From Pseudomonas beijingensis (GTDB lineage: Bacteria > Pseudomonadota > Gammaproteobacteria > Pseudomonadales > Pseudomonadaceae): DNA of 64,000 nucleotides. The stretch covers positions 1,430,001-1,494,000 of the forward strand of contig NZ_CP117425.1 of assembly GCF_030687295.1 (NCBI RefSeq). Direction: 5' to 3'. Made by a program: the position numbers and the translations under genes. Positions 52,412 to 62,000 of the stretch are shown piece by piece. A model generated the notes under the pieces. The model searched no databases. It saw only the letters and a program-made list of their open reading frames with translations, and was not told the origin of the DNA. Position 1 is the stretch's first letter, and every line of letters begins with the position of its first letter.

Positions 52412-52879
52412 ATGCAGCGTCGTTGCCGGGGCTTCACCTTGCTGGAACTGATGGTCGTTATCGTCTTGATCGGCATCCTGGCGGGCATGGTCCACTTCGC
52501 CACGGGGGCGAGCCCGGCGCGTGAGGCGCGGCAGCAGGCCCGGGACTTCGTCGCGGTGGTGCAGCAGTTACGTGAGCGGGCGGTGTTGGACGGGCAGGAA
52601 TACGGTGTGCGCGTTCAGCCTGACGGTTATCAGGCGTTGCGGCTCGAAGCCCAGGACTGGACGGTGGTGTCGGCGTCGCATCGATTGCCCAAGGGGCTGA
52701 TGCTTGGCTTGGAGCAGGACGGCCATGTCCTGCGCCTCGATCACGTTCAAGGCCCACCCCAGTTGCTGATACTCAGCAGTGACGAGATCAGCCCGTTCAG
52801 GCTGCTCATCAACGTCGCTGGGCAGACGATTGCCCGGGTGTCCAGCGATGGTCTGGCGGAGCCGCTGATCGATGAGTAA
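52412..52879 (+). CDS. gspH: Type II secretion system minor pseudopilin GspH
   Basis: Minor pseudopilin. From the ATG at 52412 (MQRRCRGFTLLELMVV) the leader is very short, with cleavage at Gly7/Phe8 and Glu5 of the mature protein. The C-terminal beta domain carries EYGVRVQPDGYQALRL and ISPFRLLIN, typical of GspH. 155 residues. An upstream TTG at 52397 would extend the leader but overlaps gspG without need. The stop overlaps gspI by eight bases. Confidence 0.94.
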   Translation: MQRRCRGFTLLELMVVIVLIGILAGMVHFATGASPAREARQQARDFVAVVQQLRERAVLDGQEYGVRVQPDGYQALRLEAQDWTVVSASHRLPKGLMLGLEQDGHVLRLDHVQGPPQLLILSSDEISPFRLLINVAGQTIARVSSDGLAEPLIDE

Positions 52880-53258
52880 CGCGCGCAGGCAGGCCGCCGG
52901 ATGCCAGGGTTTCACGCTGTTGGAAGTCATGATCGCCCTGGCGATTTTCGCGACGCTGGCGGCGGCCGTGCTTTCGGCCAGCCAGTTCGTGCTCAAGCAA
53001 AGCGCGGGGCTTGAGGATCGTCTGTTCGGCGCCTGGTTGGCGGACAATCAACTGAGCGAACTGCGCCTGCAAGCCGTCACGCCGCCCGGGCAACAGCGAC
53101 TGAACCGGCACCTGGATCGACGCGATTGGGTTTTGCAACAGCGCATCGCCCCGGCCCGTGATGGGCGCCTGTTGCAGGTCGAGATCCAGGTCAGCCGCGT
53201 CGACAGCGCGACCGTCGCGCACCGCACCATCGGGTGGATCCGCAACCGCCATGAATAA
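52872..53258 (+). CDS. gspI: Type II secretion system minor pseudopilin GspI
   Basis: Minor pseudopilin of the pseudopilus tip (GspI-J-K complex). Signature CQGFTLLEVMIALAIFATLA with the cleavage site at Gly13/Phe14, followed by a short globular part with the GspI-type ADNQLSELRLQ and a C-terminal VEIQVSRVD strand. 128 residues. Overlaps gspH by eight bases and gspJ by eight bases. Confidence 0.95.
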   Translation: MSNARRQAAGCQGFTLLEVMIALAIFATLAAAVLSASQFVLKQSAGLEDRLFGAWLADNQLSELRLQAVTPPGQQRLNRHLDRRDWVLQQRIAPARDGRLLQVEIQVSRVDSATVAHRTIGWIRNRHE

Positions 53259-53784
53259 GCAATCGGGTTTCACTTTGTTGGAGCTGGTCATCGCCATCGC
53301 CATTTTTGCCTTGCTCGGCCTGGCCAGTTGGCGGTTGTTCGATGGGGTCGTGCGGACCCAGCAGGGAGCCGGTCAGCATGAACGCGACATCAGGGCCTTG
53401 CAGCGTGCTGTCGGCGTGATCGAACGAGATGTGTGGCAGGCGGTTGTCGACTCGGTCGCGCTCGCCCCCGGGCATTTGCAGTTGCAGCGCAGTCATTGGC
53501 GCAACCCGCTGGACCAGCCTCGCAGCGAACGGCAAACGGTGAGCTATCGACTCAAGGCCGGCGTGTTATGGCGCGAGAGTGTCGGCGAAGGCATGACGCT
53601 TGTGCAGCGGCAGAAATTGCTCGACGACGTCCATTCCCTGAGCTGGCGCGTGTTCGACCGGCAACGGGGCTGGCACCGCGAAACCGCGAGCGGCACCGCG
53701 CCGCTGGCGTTGGAGTTGATCGTGTCGGCGGGGCGTTTCGAACAAATCCGTCGAGTGCTGCTGTTGCCGGAGGCGTTGCCATGA
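53251..53784 (+). CDS. gspJ: Type II secretion system minor pseudopilin GspJ
   Basis: Tip-complex pseudopilin. MNKQSGFTLLELVIAIAIFALLG gives cleavage at Gly6/Phe7 with Glu5. The GspJ-like pattern RDIRALQRAVGVIERDVWQAV follows, and SYRLKAGVLWRES and LSWRVFDRQRGWH belong to the beta-sheet. 177 residues. The start at 53251 lies in the last codons of gspI. Confidence 0.94.
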   Translation: MNKQSGFTLLELVIAIAIFALLGLASWRLFDGVVRTQQGAGQHERDIRALQRAVGVIERDVWQAVVDSVALAPGHLQLQRSHWRNPLDQPRSERQTVSYRLKAGVLWRESVGEGMTLVQRQKLLDDVHSLSWRVFDRQRGWHRETASGTAPLALELIVSAGRFEQIRRVLLLPEALP

Positions 53785-54626
53785 AGCGCCACCGCGGCGT
53801 GGCGTTGATCAGCGTGCTGCTGGTGCTGAGCCTGGCCTTGCTGCTGGTCGGTGGGCTGTTGCGCAGTCATCGCCTGTTGTTGCACAGCAGCGCGCAGCAA
53901 CTGCAACAGGTCCAGTTGCGGCAATTGGGATTGGCTGGGGAAGACTGGGCGCGGGTGGTGTTGGAAAACAGTGGGATAACGCCATCCGGGCCCGTTGACC
54001 TGAGCCAGGATTGGGCCCGGCTCGAACCCGTGTTGGAAGTGGATGGTGCCGAGCTGCACATCGGTATCGAGGATTTGTCCGGGCGCCTGAATCTCAATGG
54101 GCTGCTGGCCCTGGGTCAAATCGACCAGGTTACCCTCGGTCGCTGGACCCGCCTGCTGGCCCTGCTGGATCTGCCGCCGATGGTGTTGCCCCAGGTGGGG
54201 CCGGTGCAGGAGTTGAGTCAACTGCGCCTGTTACCGGGCATCGACGGCCAGACGTTGCGGCGCCTGGAGCCCTGGGTGGTGTTGCTGCCCAAGGATGCGC
54301 GGCTGAACGTCAATACCGCTCCACAGCGCGTGCTGATGACCCTCGATGGCATGGAAGCCGGGCCTGCCCAGGCGTTGGTCAACCAGCGTCGCCACGCGCC
54401 CTATGCCAGCGCGCAGGCGTTTACCAACGACCCGTTGCTGTCCGGCGTGGGCCTCAACAGCCATGGGCTGGGGGTGGGCAGTCGCTGGTTTCGTATCACC
54501 GTGAGCGTGATTCATGCCGACAGCCGTCTGCGCCTGGCCTCGGATATCGAGCTTGATTCTGTCAGTGGACGCTGGACGGTTCGTCAGCGACGTTTCTTAC
54601 CCTTCAGCCCCAGTGAGCTTCCTTGA
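53781..54626 (+). CDS. gspK: Type II secretion system minor pseudopilin GspK
   Basis: Large pseudopilin that caps the tip. The 281-residue protein has the GspK leader MKRHRGVALISVLLVL, lacking Glu5 as is typical of this subunit. The large insert domain includes IEDLSGRLNLNGLL and LNVNTAPQRVLMTLDGM (helix-hairpin-helix-like). It overlaps gspJ by four bases and gspL by three. Confidence 0.94.
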   Translation: MKRHRGVALISVLLVLSLALLLVGGLLRSHRLLLHSSAQQLQQVQLRQLGLAGEDWARVVLENSGITPSGPVDLSQDWARLEPVLEVDGAELHIGIEDLSGRLNLNGLLALGQIDQVTLGRWTRLLALLDLPPMVLPQVGPVQELSQLRLLPGIDGQTLRRLEPWVVLLPKDARLNVNTAPQRVLMTLDGMEAGPAQALVNQRRHAPYASAQAFTNDPLLSGVGLNSHGLGVGSRWFRITVSVIHADSRLRLASDIELDSVSGRWTVRQRRFLPFSPSELP

Positions 54627-55729
54627 TGAAAACCTGGCTTTACCTGACAGCAGAGGGCCTGGCCGCGTCTTGCGCCAACTGGCCATGCTGCGTGTGGTCG
54701 CCCACCGGCGAGCGTCGTCGCTTGCCGTTGCATGAGGCGGCCGGCGAGTTGAGCGGACGGCCCGTCGATGTGCTGTTGCCGATGGAAATGTGCAGTTGGT
54801 TGCGCAGCGATCCGTGGCCCTCTCGACGCCAGCCCCGGCCCCAGGCCCTGGCATTCGCCATCGAAGAACAACTGAGTGAAAACCTGGAGGCGCTGCACAT
54901 CGGCATCGGCCCGCGGGACCGTCAGCACCGCTATCCGCTGATGGTGACGGAGCGGGCGCGGTTCCAGGCACTGTTGGCGTTGCTGGCCGAGCATGGCATC
55001 GATACGCGGGCGGTGCATGTCGATGCCGACCTGCTTGCTGAGGACCAGGCATTGGGCGTGCGCTGGTTCGGGCGTTGGTTGTTGGGTGGAGGGTTGCCTG
55101 CGCGGGTGGCGTTGTCGGCGCGGGCCTTGACGGCGCTGAAGCCCGGTTTGCCCGAGGACATTCACTGGCTGGACGAAGAGCGCGATTGCCTGGGTATCGA
55201 TGAATGGCTGCTGAACGCGGATGGGCGTCCCATCGACCTGTTGCAAGGGGAGTTCCGGCGACGCCGCCGACCGTTGCCATGGCGTGGCGTTTCGGCGGTG
55301 GCACTGGGCATGTTGCTGCTCACCTGGGTCTTCAGCGAAGCCCGTGTGCGTTTTCTTGAAAGCGAAACCCGGCGTTTGTATGCCCAGAGTGAGCAGCGGT
55401 TCAGGTCGCTGTATCCCGGGCAGGAGCGGATCGTCGACCTGGCGGCGCAGTTCCAGGCATTGCAGAGTCGGCGCGGGCAAAGCCACGACACCCAGGTCGC
55501 GCGTCTGACCCGTCTGACCGAGCAGGTCATTGGTGCCAGCAATGTCGAGGTGCAGCGCATCGATTTTCGCGAAGGCGAAGGTTGGAAAATCCAGCTGACG
55601 GCGAACAGTTTCGTCGAGCTTGAACAGTTGCGTGAGCGCGGGCAGCAAAACGGATTGCCCGTCACCCTGGGCAGCGCCAGTAAGCAGAGCAACCGCGTGC
55701 AGGCCATCCTCACACTGGAGAGCAGTTGA
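54626..55729 (+). CDS. gspL: Type II secretion system protein GspL
   Basis: Bitopic inner-membrane protein that recruits GspE. The 367 residues comprise a cytoplasmic actin-like domain (about 1-225), one span (about 233-250, VSAVALGMLLLTWVF), then a periplasmic coiled coil and ferredoxin-like domain ending VQAILTLESS. The ATG at 54626 overlaps the gspK stop (TGATG). The sequence diverges strongly from model GspL proteins, as is common for this subunit; identification rests on topology and position. Confidence 0.9.
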   Translation: MKTWLYLTAEGLAASCANWPCCVWSPTGERRRLPLHEAAGELSGRPVDVLLPMEMCSWLRSDPWPSRRQPRPQALAFAIEEQLSENLEALHIGIGPRDRQHRYPLMVTERARFQALLALLAEHGIDTRAVHVDADLLAEDQALGVRWFGRWLLGGGLPARVALSARALTALKPGLPEDIHWLDEERDCLGIDEWLLNADGRPIDLLQGEFRRRRRPLPWRGVSAVALGMLLLTWVFSEARVRFLESETRRLYAQSEQRFRSLYPGQERIVDLAAQFQALQSRRGQSHDTQVARLTRLTEQVIGASNVEVQRIDFREGEGWKIQLTANSFVELEQLRERGQQNGLPVTLGSASKQSNRVQAILTLESS

Positions 55730-56184
55730 TGAACGTTAGTGGATGGCGGGTCTTGAAACAGACTTGGGGAAGCCTGTCGCGCCGAGAACAAGGGATGTTG
55801 CTGGGGCTTGCCGGGGCGTTGTCGGTGGCGCTGGCCTACACGGTGATTTGGCAACCAACCCGGCAGCGGTTGGAGGTTGCCGAACGACAGCATCGTCAGC
55901 AGGTTGAACTGAGTGCCCGGATCCAGCGCGCGGAACCTACCCGGGATATGACTGCCGCCACAGGGCCCTTGTCGGTGCGCGTCAATGAAAGTGCGACAGC
56001 GGCGGGGTTGGACATGGCTGAAATGGAGGTCGACGGCGACTCGTTGCGACTCGCCGTCAGTGGTGATGCGAGTGCGTTGCTTCGTTGGTTGGATCAACAA
56101 GAGCGAGAGGGCGCGGTGCTGCGGTCGCTGACGCTGGAAGTGGAGAATGGTGTGTTGGGCGCGCGGGTGGTTTTGCGTCAATGA
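55729..56184 (+). CDS. gspM: Type II secretion system protein GspM
   Basis: Small bitopic partner of GspL. The 151-residue protein has a cytoplasmic N-terminus ending SRREQGMLLG, one span (about 25-43), a coiled coil (RLEVAERQHRQQVELSARIQ) and a periplasmic ferredoxin-like domain (LRLAVSGDASALLRWLDQQEREG, in part). Its ATG overlaps the gspL stop by one base. It ends the operon; no gspN or gspO follows. Confidence 0.92.
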   Translation: MNVSGWRVLKQTWGSLSRREQGMLLGLAGALSVALAYTVIWQPTRQRLEVAERQHRQQVELSARIQRAEPTRDMTAATGPLSVRVNESATAAGLDMAEMEVDGDSLRLAVSGDASALLRWLDQQEREGAVLRSLTLEVENGVLGARVVLRQ

Positions 56185-56293
56185 CACGCAGCGGTTTTGA
56201 CCAGGGAATGAGAGGCCTTTGTGGGATGGTGGGAGTGTGTCAGCGACATGCTTCCCCAGAGGGCACACAGGGTCTTGGGGTGCACAGGCCTCT

Positions 56294-56423
56294 GTGGCGA
56301 GGGAGCTTGCTCCCGCTCGGCTGCGCAGCAGTCGTAAATCGGTTTGCAGGGTTCACCTGTTGCATCGCGGTGTCTGGTTTTGGGGCGGCTGCGCCACCCA
56401 GCCGGAGCAAGCGCCCTCGCCAC
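56294..56423. repeat. Palindromic repeat, family B, after gspM
   Basis: GTGGCGAGGGAGCTTGCTCCCGC at the left and GCGCCCTCGCCAC at the right, with CGGCTGCGCAGC and GGCGGCTGCGCC inner pieces. It fills most of the gap between the convergent gspM and MFS genes; nothing else is seen there. Confidence 0.85.
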
Positions 56424-56468
56424 AAAGTACGTGGTCAGGCTCAAGTTTGGACCGGGCTTGCACGATGA

Positions 56469-57743
56469 CTAGACCTGCACATTCCCCGGCAACAACGGCA
56501 ATTTCGCCAGCTTCACCGCCACCCACAACGCAATCACCAACAAGCCACCGATGAACAGGCCGATCCCGTTCCAGCCGCCCAGGTGCCACGCCACGCCGCC
56601 CGCCGTACCTGCCACGCTGGATCCGGCGTAGTAGCTGAACAGATAAAGCGACGAGGCCTGGCCCTTGGCCTTGAGGGCGCGGCGTCCGATCCAACTGCTG
56701 GCGACCGAGTGGGCGCCGAAGAAGCCGAAGGTGAACACCAGCATGCCCAGGATTACCAGCCACAGCGGCGTGGCCATGGTCAGCACGAGGCCGGCCAGCA
56801 TCAGCGCGATGGTTGCCCAGAGCATTTTGCGACGACCGAGTTTGTCCGCCAGTGCGCCGACTTTGGCCGAGCTGTAGATGCCCGACAGGTACACCACCGA
56901 CAGCAACCCGACGAAGGCCTGGTCCAGGTGATAGGGCTCGGCCAGCAGGCGGTAGCCGATGTAGTTGAACAGCGTCACGAACGCGCCCATCAGCACGAAG
57001 GCTTCGAGAAACAGCAGCGGCAACCCGGCATCGCGAAAGTGCAGGGTGAAACCATCCAGCAGGCTGCGTGGGTGCAGCGAACGGGGACGGAAGTTGCGTG
57101 ACTCGGGAAGGATCCGCCAGAACACCGCCGCCGCGATCAGTGCCAGGCCGCCAATCACCAGCATCGCGGTGTGCCAGCTGACGAAGTCGATCAAGACGCC
57201 GGTGATCAGGCGTCCGCACATGCCGCCAATGGCGTTGCCAGCGATATACAACCCCATCGCCAGGCCGATGTGCTTGGGGTGAATCTCTTCGCTCAGGTAC
57301 GTCATCGCCACCGCTGCCAACCCGCTCAACGACAGCCCCACCAAGGCGCGCAGCAGCAGGACGCCTTCCCAGGTCGGCATCATCGCGCTGGCAATCGTGC
57401 ACATCGAGGCGGCGAACAGCGCCGTGACCATCACCGATTTGCGGCCGATGCGGTCGGAAATCGGGCCCGTGATCAACAGACCGATGGCGAGCAGGCCGGT
57501 CGCCACCGACAGGATCAGGCTGCTCTGCGCCGCGTTGATGGAAAACTCCCTGGATAGCAGCGGCATCATCGGTTGCACGCAATACAACAGGGCGAAGGTC
57601 GCAAAGCCACCGCAGAACAGCGCCATCACCGTACGCATGAACAGCGGGGTGCCTTTTTCGATGTAGATGTCGTTCCGTTCGGCGCCGACATTATCGGCAG
57701 GAGGTGGGATTTCATGGGCCAGGGGAGCGACGGCAGTTTTCAC
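56469..57743 (-). CDS. MFS transporter, YnfM-like
   Basis: Twelve-span major facilitator, probably a drug- or arabinose-type exporter. The 424 residues resemble E. coli YnfM along the whole length: IEKGTPLFMRTVMALF before helix 1, FATFALLYCVQP, GPISDRIGRKSVMVTALF (MFS motif A), ALVGLSLSGLAAVAMTYLSEEI, LFNYIGYRLL and HSVASSWIGRRA. The substrate is not known. It is divergent from a LysR gene, the same arrangement as E. coli ynfM/ynfL, which suggests that the LysR protein regulates it. Confidence 0.9.
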   Translation of the reverse strand: MKTAVAPLAHEIPPPADNVGAERNDIYIEKGTPLFMRTVMALFCGGFATFALLYCVQPMMPLLSREFSINAAQSSLILSVATGLLAIGLLITGPISDRIGRKSVMVTALFAASMCTIASAMMPTWEGVLLLRALVGLSLSGLAAVAMTYLSEEIHPKHIGLAMGLYIAGNAIGGMCGRLITGVLIDFVSWHTAMLVIGGLALIAAAVFWRILPESRNFRPRSLHPRSLLDGFTLHFRDAGLPLLFLEAFVLMGAFVTLFNYIGYRLLAEPYHLDQAFVGLLSVVYLSGIYSSAKVGALADKLGRRKMLWATIALMLAGLVLTMATPLWLVILGMLVFTFGFFGAHSVASSWIGRRALKAKGQASSLYLFSYYAGSSVAGTAGGVAWHLGGWNGIGLFIGGLLVIALWVAVKLAKLPLLPGNVQV

Positions 57744-57808
57744 GGTGGACCTCGCAAGGGCACGATCAGGCAGGCAATGAAAAAAGCATATAGCCCGCTA
57801 ATGTTTCT

Positions 57809-57857
57809 ATCCAATATATTATTCGACCTGTTTAAGACGTTTAACGACCTATTGGAT
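57809..57857. promoter_or_regulatory. Inverted repeat in the LysR/MFS divergent region
   Basis: ATCCAATA (57809-57816) and TATTGGAT (57850-57857) are a perfect inverted repeat 33 bases apart in the 119-base divergent gap, the second arm ending five bases before the LysR ATG. Possible operator for autoregulation and for the MFS gene. The intervening AT-rich TATTATTCGACC could be a promoter core. Confidence 0.35.
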
Positions 57858-57862
57858 GGCCC

Positions 57863-58765
57863 ATGGAACTGCGTCACTTGCGTTACTTCATCGCCGTTGC
57901 CGAAGAACTGCATTTCGGCCGCGCCGCGCTGGCCCTGGGCATCTCCCAGCCGCCGTTGAGCCAGCAGATCCAGGCACTGGAACAGGAGATTGGCGCACGG
58001 TTGTTCGAGCGGACCAATCGTCGGGTCGAATTGAGCGAAGCCGGGCGGTTGTTCCTTGAAGAAGCGCGACGGGTGTTGGTCCAGGTCGACAAGGCCGCCG
58101 ACGTGGCCCGCCGTGCGCAACTGGGGGAACTGGGCGAGCTGAAAATCGGCTTCACCTCCTCGGCACCGTTCAATTCCACCATTCCCCAGGCGATTTTTGC
58201 ATTCCGGCAACGCTTCCCTGCGGTGCACCTGAACCTGCGGGAAATGAGCAGCACCCAAGTGGCCGACGCACTGCTCGACGAAGTGATCGAGGTGGGCATC
58301 ATGCGACCCTTGCCGCTGCCGGACACCTTGACGGAAATCGAACTCAGCCGCGAACCGCTGGTGGCCGTGCTCAGCGCCAAGCATCCCCTGGCCCAGGGCA
58401 ATGAAGACGGCCTTTTTCTCTCGGCCTTGGCCCAGGAACCGTTCGTGTTTTTCCCCCGCAGCTACGGCAGCGGCCTCTACGCCCAACTCCTGAGCCTGGC
58501 CCGTGACGCCGGCTTCAGCCCGCATTTCGCCCAGGAGGCCGGCGAAGCCATGACCATCATTGGCTTGGTCGCGGCGGGGCTGGGCGTCTCGGTACTGCCG
58601 GCGTCCTACCAGCGCATGCGTATCGACGGGGTGGTCTATCGACCGCTGCTCGACCCGGCGGCGGTGTCGGCGGTGTGGCTGGTACAGCGCAAGGATCAGC
58701 GTTCGCCGATGGCGGCGGCGTTTGTGGCGTTGTTGACCGATGGGGTGGAGTTATCCAGTGGTTAG
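57863..58765 (+). CDS. LysR-family transcriptional regulator
   Basis: 300-residue LysR regulator: N-terminal winged helix-turn-helix (MELRHLRYFIAVAEELHFGRAA; ISQPPLSQQIQALEQEIGARLFERT, about 1-60), linker helix and a periplasmic-binding-protein-like effector domain (LKIGFTSS; GIMRPLPLPDTL; GLGVSVLPASYQ). It is BenM/CatM-like in the effector domain and is probably the regulator of the divergent MFS gene, as for YnfL/YnfM. The effector is unknown. Confidence 0.9.
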   Translation: MELRHLRYFIAVAEELHFGRAALALGISQPPLSQQIQALEQEIGARLFERTNRRVELSEAGRLFLEEARRVLVQVDKAADVARRAQLGELGELKIGFTSSAPFNSTIPQAIFAFRQRFPAVHLNLREMSSTQVADALLDEVIEVGIMRPLPLPDTLTEIELSREPLVAVLSAKHPLAQGNEDGLFLSALAQEPFVFFPRSYGSGLYAQLLSLARDAGFSPHFAQEAGEAMTIIGLVAAGLGVSVLPASYQRMRIDGVVYRPLLDPAAVSAVWLVQRKDQRSPMAAAFVALLTDGVELSSG

Positions 58766-58845
58766 TGTCGGCGCGGAGGATACTTGCCTGACCCGCAACG
58801 CCGGCTTCAGCCTGAATAGAAATTGCCGGGGACGAAGAAAGTCCT

Positions 58846-58932
58846 GTGGGAGCGAGCTTGCTCGCGATGGCGTTGGATCAGTCAATACTTAATCGGCTGA
58901 GAGGCTGCCATCGCGAGCAAGCTCGCTCCCAC
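58846..58932. repeat. REP element, family A, between LysR and toxin genes
   Basis: GTGGGAGCGAGCTTGCTCGC and GCGAGCAAGCTCGCTCCCAC enclose about 46 bases between the convergent ends of the LysR and toxin genes. No gene lies in 58766-59024. Confidence 0.9.
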
Positions 58933-59024
58933 ATTTTGGTTTCCAGTGTTCGCACTGCAATCTCAGCTAGCATCGAGGCGGCTGAGATGTCCCGGCGTTT
59001 TTCAGAGAGTAGTGGTCTTTTATC

Positions 59025-62000
59025 TCAATCCCCCCAGACCGTCGCAGGCCCGTTGACGTGATAGTCATAAAACCCTTGCAGCGTCCAGGTATCGCCCTGG
59101 CGTTCAAACGCGGCGCGCCATGCGCCTCGGCCGCCGCCGGGGGCCAGACGGGCCATGTCGAACCAGTAATACCGATTGATTCGCTTGGTCGTCACCCTGC
59201 CGGCGCGGATGTCATCCATGATTTCCAGCATCTTCGCCTGGGCTGTCTCGGGAAAGTTGGCGTATGACATCTGTGCTTCAGCCAGTGGGCCGATGTCTAC
59301 CCTGAACTTGTCCGGCGCGGGTGTCGGCTCGGGTAAGGCTGGAGCGGTGGTGGCAGGTTGGGTGCCGGTCACTTTATGTGTGCGTGCCTGGGTTACGATT
59401 TCGATATCGAAGGGTTCATAGTGAGAGAGGGTATTCGTAAACTTTTTAATATCCTCCCCAGAGACCAACGTCATGTTTCGTTGTGTCTTGCCTCTGTTGG
59501 CGATCAGGTAGGGTATTCGATGATTCCTTATTTCTGTCAGCAATCCGGGTTTATGCCGGCGTACTTTCTCTTCCCTGAGGACGTCAATCAACTCGTTATA
59601 GTATTCGACTGAGGTCGTGTATTCCCTTCTGGCGGCGACGGCATCCGGCTCATCCCCTGGAAATAAGCTCGTTGCTTTGGCTTTCATTTGCGCATCGGCG
59701 GCTTTTATCATCTGCACGGTGTCTCTCGCTATTTTTTCTATGGCTAGCTTTTTTTTTCCTTGTCTGGGGGTGTAGGCCAGGAATACGGCACCGGTAATGT
59801 AATCGGTGATGACTGTTGTATTGACCTGAATCCGGTCGCTGCTGAAGAACTGGTTTTTGTGGGTCAGTACCGTGTCATAAATTTTTATTTTTTGAGTGAC
59901 GGTAATTTGCACGCCGCGTACTTTCCTTTCTATGGAAGTGCTACTGAGGGTGACGATGCTCCAGGTTTTCATCTTGTCCAGCAGGTTGCCATACGCCGTT
60001 TCATATTGAGTCGAAAAAGTCAGGTATCCCTGACTCAGGTCGGATATCCGCGAGCGATAAGTTTCTATATCGGGCGCGTCTATCTCCGCCATACTTTCGC
60101 GAAGGATGCGTTCGGCCAGTTCATCGGGCATCGAATGGAAAATACGCTCTGCTGTAGTGGCCGCATCGGCGTAGCGATAGCGATTCTTGACCAGCACGCC
60201 CTCTATCAACGCGTTGAGTGTTGTCTGTCGTGGGGTTTCCGGGGTCCAGCCGAACAGGCTGTGTACAGGGCCGCCACCGCGCAACCATAGCGGTTCTTCA
60301 ACTTTCCATTGACCGTTCTCCCAAGTCACCGTTCGTTGGTGCGTGCGGTTGTTTGGCGCGTAGATAATTCTTTCGCCGCCCTGCATCTGCGTCTTGTAGT
60401 AATCCTTGCCCAACTTCAGATACTCCTGTCCGCTGGCGTCGCTGTAGCGGTTGCGCCCCTCGGGCACCAACCCCTTGCCGTCAAAGCGCTTGAGAGCGAA
60501 CGGTTCCAGGTTCGGGTCCGGCATTCGGGGCAGGGTCGATAGCGCCGGGCGTGCCTGGCTCCGACGGCGGCCGGCGCGGGCCATGATCAAGTCCTGCCCG
60601 GCCTCGGCCAGGACCTCCCCCAACCCAGCGATAAAATCATGGGTCCACTGATGGAGACTGCCGCCCTCGATGTCTATCGCCGATACCGCGGCGCCCGCGG
60701 TCATGGTCGGCAGGATCGCACGCCCCAATAGACCGCCCAGCCGACCGACCGGGAACATCGACATCGCACCCGTCAGCAGCATGACGGCGCTGCGGCGTCC
60801 CTCCTGCGCGGAGGCGCTGTCGCGCTCGGCATGGGTTACCGTCAACATTTCCACCGCCTTGATCCCATGGGCGATTTGCGTCTCGTGCAAGGCTTTGAAC
60901 AAATCCCCCTCGACCACGGGCGAAGCGATGGTCTTCGCGAAATCATCCTGTGCCCGGTCCTTGGCCCACGCGAAGACAGACTGTGTGACTTTCTTGATTT
61001 TTTCCTCGCGCGTAAGATCCTCCGAAGTCGGCACCAGGCTGGCAAGTTGCTTGGCCTGTTCGAGCAGCGGCAGGTGCGAAATGAGCCAACGGATCATCTC
61101 CGATGTGGCGGTGAGTGTTTGCGCCAAGGTTATTTCCAACGCCCGCGCGCTTGGCGCATCCACTTCCCTGAACGTCTTGCCGTCGGGAGCGCCGGGTGTG
61201 TACAGCGTCAACGAGGGGCGGCTCGCCGTCCTCTTCACCCCAAACGCCAGCAACTCCTTCAGCACGCTGTCACCCCATTGCAGTTGACGGACCACCACCT
61301 CGTGCCCATTGACCTTGTCGCGCGTCGCCGCGGTCGGGCCGTCCAGCGCGGCCAGCACCAGCTTCAAGCCGGTATTGTCCCGGTCGTGCCTCAAGTCTCC
61401 CGAAATATGGGCAGCCCACACTTGGGCGCGCATCTGTTGCCCTTTCAGGACCATCCACTGCGCCTGGCCTTTCCGGGTCACACGTTGCAGCTCGGTCGGA
61501 AGCCGAGCGCCGATGTTCGCCCTTTCAATGACTTCCACAATTTGCGCGAAGCTCAGCGGCCCTTCCACGGTTGGGTGAGGGGCATTGCGTTCGTCGTGGG
61601 TCAGGTTGGACATCGCCCACTGCGTCAGGGAGCGACGGTCATCGACGATTCCCCTCACGCTGCCTTGCGAAACCCCGGAGCCAAACGGCGAGCTACCCGT
61701 CGGAGCGTGGGGATCGACCACGGTTTTTCTGATGCTCAGGGACACGTCCTCAGGGTCGACCGGCGGGTATTTCGCCTCGATGACGTCGGCGAGCAGCTGA
61801 CGGGTCCGCTCCCGGAGGGCGTCCGGGGTGGCCAGCGTCACCGGATCCGGCGGCGGGGGCAGATCCGTCAGGGTGTTGTGCAGAGCCTGGGTCGCCGCCC
61901 ACCACGCCAGGCGATCACTGGCGGTGACGTGCGGGTTGCCGTGCAGCCAGTCATTGAGTCTCTTCAGATTTAGCCGCAATTCGCGCTCGGCCATGGCGTT

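Noticed and set aside
53158..53250. Extended N-terminus for gspJ
   Set aside because: It would bury the prepilin leader; the start at 53251 gives a correct type III leader.
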